A stretch of 11,215 bases of DNA, from positions 1 to 11,215 of the forward strand of contig JAIRNQ010000075.1 in the NCBI GenBank assembly GCA_031257955.1. The letters run 5' to 3'. The notes below the pieces were generated by a model. The model made no database searches and was not told the origin of the DNA. It was given only the letters and a program-made list of their open reading frames with translations. The position numbers were made by a program, and so were the translations under genes. This stretch comes from Deltaproteobacteria bacterium (GTDB taxonomy: Bacteria > Desulfobacterota > Desulfarculia > Adiutricales > Adiutricaceae). Shown here piece after piece: positions 6,003-11,215 of this stretch (position 1 is its first letter; each line of letters starts with the position of its first letter).

Positions 6003-7130
6003 ATGTTTAAAGTCAAAGTTAGAAGGGAAGAACTATCCAAGGCCGTGGCCCAGTGTTCTTCCGTCGTGGCCAAGCGTTCGACGATGGAAGTCATCTTGAA
6101 AATTTTGCTTTCCGCCGAAGACAACCACCTGACCTTATCGGCCACGGACCTTGAAGTTACCCTTCAGACTCGGGTACCGGCCGAGGTATCGGGTACGGGG
6201 CAAGTGGCCATCAAGCCCAAGGCCTTCGCCGATTTTTTAAGGGTGGCCACCGCCGACGAAGTATTGTTGGATCTGGGCGACAACTTCACCCTGAAGGCCG
6301 TTTGCGGCGGCTTTAAGACCTCCCACTTCGGCATCTCCTCGGAAAACTTCCCCTGGATCTCCAAGCCGGAGGATTCGGAATTCGTCAGGATCGACGCCCA
6401 AGCCCTCGCCGACGCCATCGACAAGACCATCTACTCCGTTACCTCCGGAGACGAGGCCTATAACCTCAAGGGTATCTTCTTTGCCCGGGAAGAGCCGGAA
6501 GACGAGCCCAAGTGCCTGAAGCTGGTCTCGACCGACGCCCAGCGCCTTAACGTGGCCACGGTGCACGCGGAAAACTTGGACGTGTTCCAGGAAACCGGCG
6601 GGGTCATCGTCCCGAAAAAAGGCCTCCAGGAACTCAGGACCATGTGCGAGCCCCTATCCGAAATTTATTTGGGCATGTACGACAACAGTTTGGTGGCCCG
6701 AACCGAAGACGCGGTCATGAAAATCCGTCTCCTGTCAGGCAATTTTCCCGACTATAGGGCCATATTGCCCACCAAGCTTGACTTAAGGGTGTGGATAAGC
6801 CGCAGAGAGTTTCTGGACACCATCAAGCGTATATGCATCTTAACCGACGACAAGTACCATCTGGCCAAATTCGTTTTCAACCGGGAGCTCGTGACCGTCA
6901 CCTCCACCAACCCGGAACTGGGACAGGCCGAGGACTCGGTGGGCATCGATTACGACGGGCCAGAGATCGTGACCAGGTTCAACCCCAATTTCTTTGACGA
7001 CGCCCTTTCCGCCCTCAGAAGCGACCGGATTTGCCTTGAGTTCAGCGATTCCCACCCCTCCTATCTGTTGACCGCCCCGGAAGACCCAGGCTACTCCAGC
7101 GTTTTGGTCAGCATCGCTTACGACGGCTAA
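6003..7130 (+). CDS. dnaN: DNA polymerase III beta subunit (sliding clamp)
   Basis: A 375-aa protein (E. coli DnaN is 366 aa) covering all three clamp domains. As a dimeric ring around DNA it tethers polymerase III and recruits other DNA enzymes. Recognisable family segments are the N-terminal MFKVKV...EL start, FPWIS at 116-120, STDAQRL at 176-182 (the usual TDxHRL, with Gln for His) and NFPDYRAILP at 247-256. The C-terminus is unusual: where most clamps end in a V.MPMR-like tail that lines the peptide-binding pocket, this one ends SSVLVSIAYDG. The reading frame is clean up to the stop and I see no frameshift that would restore the tail. It has its own promoter and RBS and is followed by gyrB 232 bp on. 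dnaA and recF, often neighbours, are absent. Confidence 0.97.
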   Translation: MFKVKVRREELSKAVAQCSSVVAKRSTMEVILKILLSAEDNHLTLSATDLEVTLQTRVPAEVSGTGQVAIKPKAFADFLRVATADEVLLDLGDNFTLKAVCGGFKTSHFGISSENFPWISKPEDSEFVRIDAQALADAIDKTIYSVTSGDEAYNLKGIFFAREEPEDEPKCLKLVSTDAQRLNVATVHAENLDVFQETGGVIVPKKGLQELRTMCEPLSEIYLGMYDNSLVARTEDAVMKIRLLSGNFPDYRAILPTKLDLRVWISRREFLDTIKRICILTDDKYHLAKFVFNRELVTVTSTNPELGQAEDSVGIDYDGPEIVTRFNPNFFDDALSALRSDRICLEFSDSHPSYLLTAPEDPGYSSVLVSIAYDG

Positions 7131-7136
7131 GGGCCC

Positions 7137-7151
7137 GGCCGGACGCCGGCC
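7137..7151 (+). other. GC-rich hairpin just after dnaN
   Basis: GGCCGG, loop ACG, CCGGCC form a perfect stem seven bases after the dnaN stop, flanked by further G/C-rich sequence. No T-tract follows, so it is more likely an mRNA 3'-end or processing structure than an intrinsic terminator. The rest of the 232-bp gap has a small hairpin (CCATC/GATGG, 7205-7217) and no gene. Confidence 0.4.
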
Positions 7152-7362
7152 GGCGGGCCAAAGAACCCCTTGGCTACGGGACGGGGAAATCGATATCGAC
7201 TTCGCCATCCCAGATGGGCCCCGGAGTAAGCTTCCGGAAAGCGTTTATCTCAACATACACCCCTTTGTTATGGCGCTGGGCGGTTTGGCCAGCGTCCATA
7301 GCCGGCGGCCATAACTGGACCCGCCCATAATACTAATCGAACGTGAATAATCAGGAGAGTTA

Positions 7363-9813
7363 ATGAGCGAAAATAGTCCCCAAGATAATTATGGCGCGGA
7401 AAACATCACGGTCTTGGAAGGTCTCCAAGCGGTCCGGGTACGTCCCTCGATGTATATCGGGTCCGTTTCCAGCCAAGGCTTACACCACTTGGTCTTTGAG
7501 GTAATCGACAACTCCATTGACGAAGCCATGGCCGGTTACTGCGATCGGATAGACGTGACCATCACCCAGGCCGGAACGGTTAGGGTCAAAGACAACGGCC
7601 GGGGCATCCCCGTCGGCATCCACCCCACCGAAAAGGTCTCGGCCGTGGAAGTGGTCATGACCAAGCTCCACGCCGGAGGCAAGTTCGACAAGAAAAATTA
7701 CAAGGTCTCGGGCGGACTGCACGGGGTCGGCGTCTCGGTGGTTAACGCCCTCTCGGAATTTTTGGAGGTGGAAGTCAAAAGGGATCACGTCCGTTACCGC
7801 CAGCGCTATGAGCGGGGCGTCCCGGTGACCCCGCTGACCGAGGCCGGCCGGGTGGAAAAGACCGGAACCTTGGTCCACTTCAAGCCAGACTCGACCATCT
7901 TCGAGACGACGGAATTTGATTTCGAGATCCTCTCCAAAAGAATCAGGGAATTGGCCTATCTCAATAAGGGCTTATACTTAAGCATTACCGACGATCGTAC
8001 CTCGCAATCCAAGGAATTTCAGTACAAAGGCGGGCTTAGTGAATTTGTGGCCCATTTAAACGGCTTAAAGAGTACCATACACGATAAGCCCATATACTTT
8101 GAGGGCATGATAGGCGACATCATGGTTGAGGTGGCCCTTCAGTATAACGACACCTACGCCGAAACCATCTTGTCCTTCGCCAATAACATCAGCACCGCCG
8201 AGGGCGGGACCCATATGTCCGGCTTTAAGACGGCCTTGACCCGAGCCATCAACCAATACATCTCCAACGGGAACATTCCCAAGAGCCATAAAAAACCGCC
8301 GGCTTTGGACGGCGACGACGTCAGGGAGGGCTTGGCGGCGGTCATTAGCGTCCGGGTCCCCGAACCCCAATTTGAAGGCCAAACCAAGGCCAAACTGGGC
8401 AACGCCGCCATTAAGGGTCTGGTAGATACCTTTCTCTATGATAAGTTGTCTATCTACCTGGAAGAGAATCCGAACGTTGCAAAAAAAATTGCGGTTAAGG
8501 TGATCGACGCGGCCATCGCCAGAAAAGCCGCCCATGACGCCAAGCAAGCCATGCGCAACAAAGGTTCCGGCTCCACTTCCCTTAGCGGGAAACTGGCCGA
8601 CTGCCAGTCCAAAAACCCCGAGCTGTGTGAACTGTTCCTGGTTGAGGGCAACAGCGCCGGCGGCAGCGCCAAACAAGGCAGGGATCGTAAATTCCAGGCC
8701 ATATTGCCCTTGAGGGGTAAGATCCTCAACGTGGAAAGGGCCCGTAAAGACCGCATCCTCCAAAACCAGGAAATCAGAAACATCGTCACCGCCTTGGGAA
8801 CGGGCGTGGGCACCTCCGACTCGGCCGGCGCCAACATGGAGAAGCTCAGGTACCATAAAGTGGTGATCATGACCGACGCCGATGTGGACGGTTCCCACAT
8901 CAGGACCTTACTTCTTACCCTCTTCTACCGCCAAATGCCCGAATTAATCGAAAGAGGCCACGTTTTTATCGCCCAGCCGCCCCTGTATGGGGTTAAGTTC
9001 GGCCATAAAGAGTTCTACCTCAAAGACGAGGCCAGCCTCAGAAACTTTACCATGGACCGCTACTCAGAAGACCGTGCCCTAGTTGGCGAAAACTCCGAAG
9101 AGAAGCTCGATGGCAAAGAACTAAAGGTGTTTCTAGATGCCCTCATCGCCGAGCGCGACTTTAAAGACCGTTACGCCCGCCTTGGTTTTCCGGCCAAGCT
9201 CTGGCCTTTGTTTCACGCGGCCATGAAAAAGAATCCCATCGGTCTGATGGACGAGGCTTGGGCCCGGGAGCTGGCCGCCACGTTTACCGCCAACGGCTTG
9301 GCCGTGGAAGGGCCGGTACCCCAGCCCCTGCCGGCCAACCATGAAGACGACGGCACCGACGCCACGGAGAACCGCGGCTTTAGGATTACCATGCGGGCCC
9401 TTCACGACAACCGCAAGGTCCTGGTCCTCAGCCGGGATTTCCAAAACGGCGAGCTCTTCCAAAAGTACTATAAGCTCAAGGAGAAAACCTCTGGCTTTCT
9501 CAAACCGCCTTATACCATACTGCATAAGGAAAGGCGCTACCAGCTGGAAAGCGAGGCCGAGCTTCTTGAGGACATGACCAACGCCGGTCTAAAAGGCTTT
9601 AGAATCCATCGCTACAAAGGCCTCGGCGAGATGAACCCGCCCCAGCTGTGGGAGACGACCATGGACCCGGCCAAGCGGACCTTCATGAGGGTAAGGGTCG
9701 AAGACGCCATGGACGCCAACGACATCTTTTCCGTGCTTATGGGCGACGAGGTCGATCCCCGGCGGGAGTTCATACAAGAAAACGCCCTCCACGTCCGTGA
9801 GCTGGACATTTAG
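7363..9813 (+). CDS. gyrB: DNA gyrase subunit B
   Basis: An 816-aa GyrB (E. coli 804 aa), the ATPase half of the gyrase that introduces negative supercoils into DNA. The GHKL ATPase motifs are FEVIDNSIDEA (catalytic Glu46, Mg-binding Asn50), DNGRGIP at 77-83, GGLHGVG at 117-123 and QTK at 340-342. The TOPRIM domain has VEG with Glu428 and DADVD with Asp505, Asp507 and Asp509. A long insert (about 570-720) follows, as in Gram-negative GyrB, and the tail contains YKGLGEMNP and ends ALHVRELDI. One notable residue is Asn430, in EGNSAGG, where nearly all type II topoisomerases have EGDSAGG. GyrB rather than ParE is supported by the insert, the GQTKAKLGN loop and the dnaN neighbour. An AGGAGAG (7353-7359) precedes the ATG. 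No strong promoter is visible in the gap, so co-transcription with dnaN is possible. Confidence 0.98.
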   Translation: MSENSPQDNYGAENITVLEGLQAVRVRPSMYIGSVSSQGLHHLVFEVIDNSIDEAMAGYCDRIDVTITQAGTVRVKDNGRGIPVGIHPTEKVSAVEVVMTKLHAGGKFDKKNYKVSGGLHGVGVSVVNALSEFLEVEVKRDHVRYRQRYERGVPVTPLTEAGRVEKTGTLVHFKPDSTIFETTEFDFEILSKRIRELAYLNKGLYLSITDDRTSQSKEFQYKGGLSEFVAHLNGLKSTIHDKPIYFEGMIGDIMVEVALQYNDTYAETILSFANNISTAEGGTHMSGFKTALTRAINQYISNGNIPKSHKKPPALDGDDVREGLAAVISVRVPEPQFEGQTKAKLGNAAIKGLVDTFLYDKLSIYLEENPNVAKKIAVKVIDAAIARKAAHDAKQAMRNKGSGSTSLSGKLADCQSKNPELCELFLVEGNSAGGSAKQGRDRKFQAILPLRGKILNVERARKDRILQNQEIRNIVTALGTGVGTSDSAGANMEKLRYHKVVIMTDADVDGSHIRTLLLTLFYRQMPELIERGHVFIAQPPLYGVKFGHKEFYLKDEASLRNFTMDRYSEDRALVGENSEEKLDGKELKVFLDALIAERDFKDRYARLGFPAKLWPLFHAAMKKNPIGLMDEAWARELAATFTANGLAVEGPVPQPLPANHEDDGTDATENRGFRITMRALHDNRKVLVLSRDFQNGELFQKYYKLKEKTSGFLKPPYTILHKERRYQLESEAELLEDMTNAGLKGFRIHRYKGLGEMNPPQLWETTMDPAKRTFMRVRVEDAMDANDIFSVLMGDEVDPRREFIQENALHVRELDI

Positions 9814-9846
9814 CCTAAGCCGCTTAACCAAACCCCTTACGGCCCC

Positions 9847-9863
9847 TGGCCCCAAAAGGGCCA
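9847..9863. other. Small hairpin downstream of gyrB
   Basis: TGGCCC and GGGCCA form a perfect 6-bp stem around CAAAA. It has no T-tract on the gyrB side and probably assists the adjacent terminator. Confidence 0.4.
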
Positions 9864-9872
9864 TAAAAAACT

Positions 9873-9914
9873 AGCCGCCCATTTGAGCCTTAGAGGCCAA
9901 AGGGGCGGCTTTTT
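9873..9914. terminator. Bidirectional intrinsic terminator between gyrB and ald
   Basis: AGCCGCCC (9873-9880) pairs with GGGCGGCT (9903-9910). The stem continues through TTTG/CAAA and GCCT/AGGC to a TAG loop, with only single unpaired bases. A T5 run follows on the plus strand and an A6 run precedes the stem (T6 on the minus strand), so it can end both convergent transcripts. Confidence 0.9.
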
Positions 9915-9970
9915 CGTTTAATCGCCTGGGTTACGCTCTGGGTTATAGGCTCGGCTGAGCCCCCCGTCGC

Positions 9971-11083
9971 TTACCCGATGACGGACTCGGCCGGCTTGTA
10001 TTCCAGACCAAAGGCCTCGGCCACGGCCTTGTAGGTGATGGCCCCCTTGTAGGCGTTGAGGCCATGCCTGAGGGGTTCGCTGTCGCGGCAAGCTTTCTCC
10101 GGCCCCAGGTTGGCCAAAGCCAGACCGTATTTAATGGTGGCGTTGTTCAGGGCGTAGGTGGAGGTCCTGGCGTAGGCGCCTGGCATGTTGGCCACGCAGT
10201 AATGGATCACGCCGTCCACGGTAAATATGGGGTCGCTGTGGGTGGTGGGATGCGAGGTCTCGAAGCAGCCACCCTGATCGATGGCCACGTCGACCAAAAC
10301 GGCACCCTGCTTCATAAGCTTGAGGTGTTCCCGGCGAACCAGCTTGGGCGCCTTGGCCCCGGGGACCAAAACAGCGCCGATGACGATATCGGCCGTCTTG
10401 AGCTTGCTTTCCAAGGTGACCGGATCGTTATACAGACAGTAGACGTTCGGGGGCATGATTTCGCTCAGGTACTCAAGACGGGGGAGACTGACGTCCAACA
10501 CGGAGACGTTAGCTTTCAGGCCGCCGGCCACATGGGCGGCGTTGGTCCCGACAACTCCCCCGCCGAGCACCAGGATCTCGGCCGGGGCGACGCCGGTAAC
10601 GCCCATGGGCAGAAGCCCACGACCGCCTTGGGATTTGGCCAGATAGAAGGCCCCCATGAGGGTGGACATCCTACCGGCCACTTCGCTCATGGGTTTTAGG
10701 AGCGGCAAGGCGTGCCCTTCCTGGACCGTCTCGTAGGCCAAAGCCACGATCTTTCGCTGGAGGCATGCTTTTAGGAGCTTTTCGTCGGCGGCGAAGTGGA
10801 AGTAGGTGTAGAGCAGTTGGTTCTCCCTCATCAGGGGATACTCGCTCTCCAAGGGCTCCTTGACCTTGACGATCATGTCGGCCGTTTTCCAGACGTCGGC
10901 CGCGGTCGGCAGAATGGTGGCGCCGACGGCGGTATATTCGTCGTCGGCGATGGCCGAGCCCAGCCCGCCGCCCTTTTCGACGAAGACCTGGTGGCCCGCC
11001 TCAACGTAGGCGTGGGCCGCGCTGGGGGTGAGCCCAATGCGGTTTTCATTGTCCTTGATTTCTTTTGGGCAACCGATTTTCAT
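9971..11083 (-). CDS. ald: Alanine dehydrogenase
   Basis: A 370-aa enzyme, matching the 371-378 aa of characterised bacterial Ald proteins. It converts L-alanine, NAD+ and water to pyruvate, ammonium and NADH, reversibly, in the cytosol. Visible signatures are the N-terminal PKEIKDNENRIGLTP with Arg15, Lys75 in VKVKEP, His96 in YTYFHFA, MSEVAGRMS at 132-140, the nucleotide-binding VLGGGVVGTNAA at 172-183 with Asp197 ending the second strand, and the catalytic Asp269 in VDVAIDQGG. These distinguish it from the related transhydrogenase alpha subunit, which is longer. AGGAGA (11088-11093) lies 4 nt before the ATG. It converges on gyrB with a shared terminator and appears to be a single-gene unit. 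Confidence 0.97.
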   Translation of the reverse strand: MKIGCPKEIKDNENRIGLTPSAAHAYVEAGHQVFVEKGGGLGSAIADDEYTAVGATILPTAADVWKTADMIVKVKEPLESEYPLMRENQLLYTYFHFAADEKLLKACLQRKIVALAYETVQEGHALPLLKPMSEVAGRMSTLMGAFYLAKSQGGRGLLPMGVTGVAPAEILVLGGGVVGTNAAHVAGGLKANVSVLDVSLPRLEYLSEIMPPNVYCLYNDPVTLESKLKTADIVIGAVLVPGAKAPKLVRREHLKLMKQGAVLVDVAIDQGGCFETSHPTTHSDPIFTVDGVIHYCVANMPGAYARTSTYALNNATIKYGLALANLGPEKACRDSEPLRHGLNAYKGAITYKAVAEAFGLEYKPAESVIG

Positions 11084-11124
11084 GGATTCTCCTTACATTC
11101 GTTGATTTCTCAATAGGATTTCTT

Positions 11125-11140
11125 AACGGATTACTCCGTT
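11125..11140. promoter_or_regulatory. Palindrome upstream of ald (possible operator)
   Basis: AACGGA, centre TTAC, TCCGTT is a perfect 6+6 inverted repeat about 40 bp before the ald ATG. On the minus strand it sits between a weak -35-like TTGCGA and a weak -10-like TTAAGA spaced 17 bp apart. Regulation of ald by a transcription factor is common (Lrp/AsnC or PucR types elsewhere), but the binder here is unknown. Confidence 0.4.
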
Positions 11141-11147
11141 TCGTCGC

Positions 11148-11174
11148 AAAAAAAACGATGACGATTAGATCGTT
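11148..11174 (-). terminator. Weak intrinsic terminator-like hairpin upstream of ald
   Basis: On the minus strand AACGAT (11174-11169) can pair with ATCGTT (11159-11154) across a 9-nt loop, followed by six more T residues. It could end a minus-strand gene lying beyond the right edge. The stem is short, and the T-tract could equally be an upstream element of the ald promoter. Confidence 0.3.
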
Positions 11175-11215
11175 CCCCAAAGGTCGTTCACCTAAACGCC
11201 AACGGCACAGAGCCT

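Noticed and set aside
6790..6798. Perfect DnaA box TGTGGATAA
   Set aside because: It is a single copy inside dnaN coding sequence (Val-Trp-Ile), with no companion boxes, so probably chance.
7137..7151. Hairpin after dnaN as an intrinsic terminator
   Set aside because: No T-tract follows, so I list it only as a hairpin.
8065..8898. Long minus-strand open frame (277 codons) opposite gyrB
   Set aside because: It is the antisense shadow of a highly conserved gyrB segment, with no RBS and no recognisable domain.

Overview
The window (about 53-55% G+C by eye) is a piece of a Gram-negative-type bacterial chromosome. GyrB has the long insert typical of proteobacterial gyrases. Bacterial Hanks-type kinases with FHA, TPR and propeller-like modules are common in Deltaproteobacteria (Desulfobacterota) and Planctomycetes. 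I lean to a deltaproteobacterium-like host, but this is inference and no marker here settles it.

Left part, minus strand (1-5284): a four-gene phospho-signalling cluster. In transcription order it holds (i) an FHA / zinc-ribbon / Ser-Thr kinase (5284-3527), (ii) a PP2C phosphatase overlapping it by ATGA (3530-2751), (iii) a small stand-alone Clp-N-domain protein (2655-2164), and (iv) a long protein with a kinase-like domain that has lost the usual catalytic residues, followed by TPR and probable propeller segments (1715 to beyond base 1). Gene (iv) has no stop inside the window because it runs off the left edge. A strong sigma70-like promoter (5451-5423) precedes the kinase. A tandem 60-bp duplication lies at the 3' end of the phosphatase gene. 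The 448 bp between (iii) and (iv) hold no gene I can recognise.

Middle (5285-6002): a roughly 720-bp divergent intergenic region. It carries the kinase promoter, a 10-bp tandem repeat, a set of competing hairpins, a 40-bp imperfect palindrome that shares sequence words with the kinase promoter, and a good dnaN promoter (5872-5900). No dnaA or recF is present next to dnaN.

Right part: dnaN (6003-7130, beta sliding clamp) and gyrB (7363-9813) on the plus strand, then a bidirectional terminator (about 9873-9914), then a convergent ald gene for alanine dehydrogenase (11083-9971) with a clear RBS and an upstream palindrome.

Functionally, the right side is replication and topology housekeeping plus amino-acid catabolism. 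The left side is a candidate signalling switch: an active kinase, its phosphatase, a Clp-N adaptor-like protein and a pseudokinase scaffold. Points most worth a second look are the pseudokinase, the four-gene module, the natural Asn at the GyrB quinolone-resistance position, and the abnormal DnaN C-terminus.
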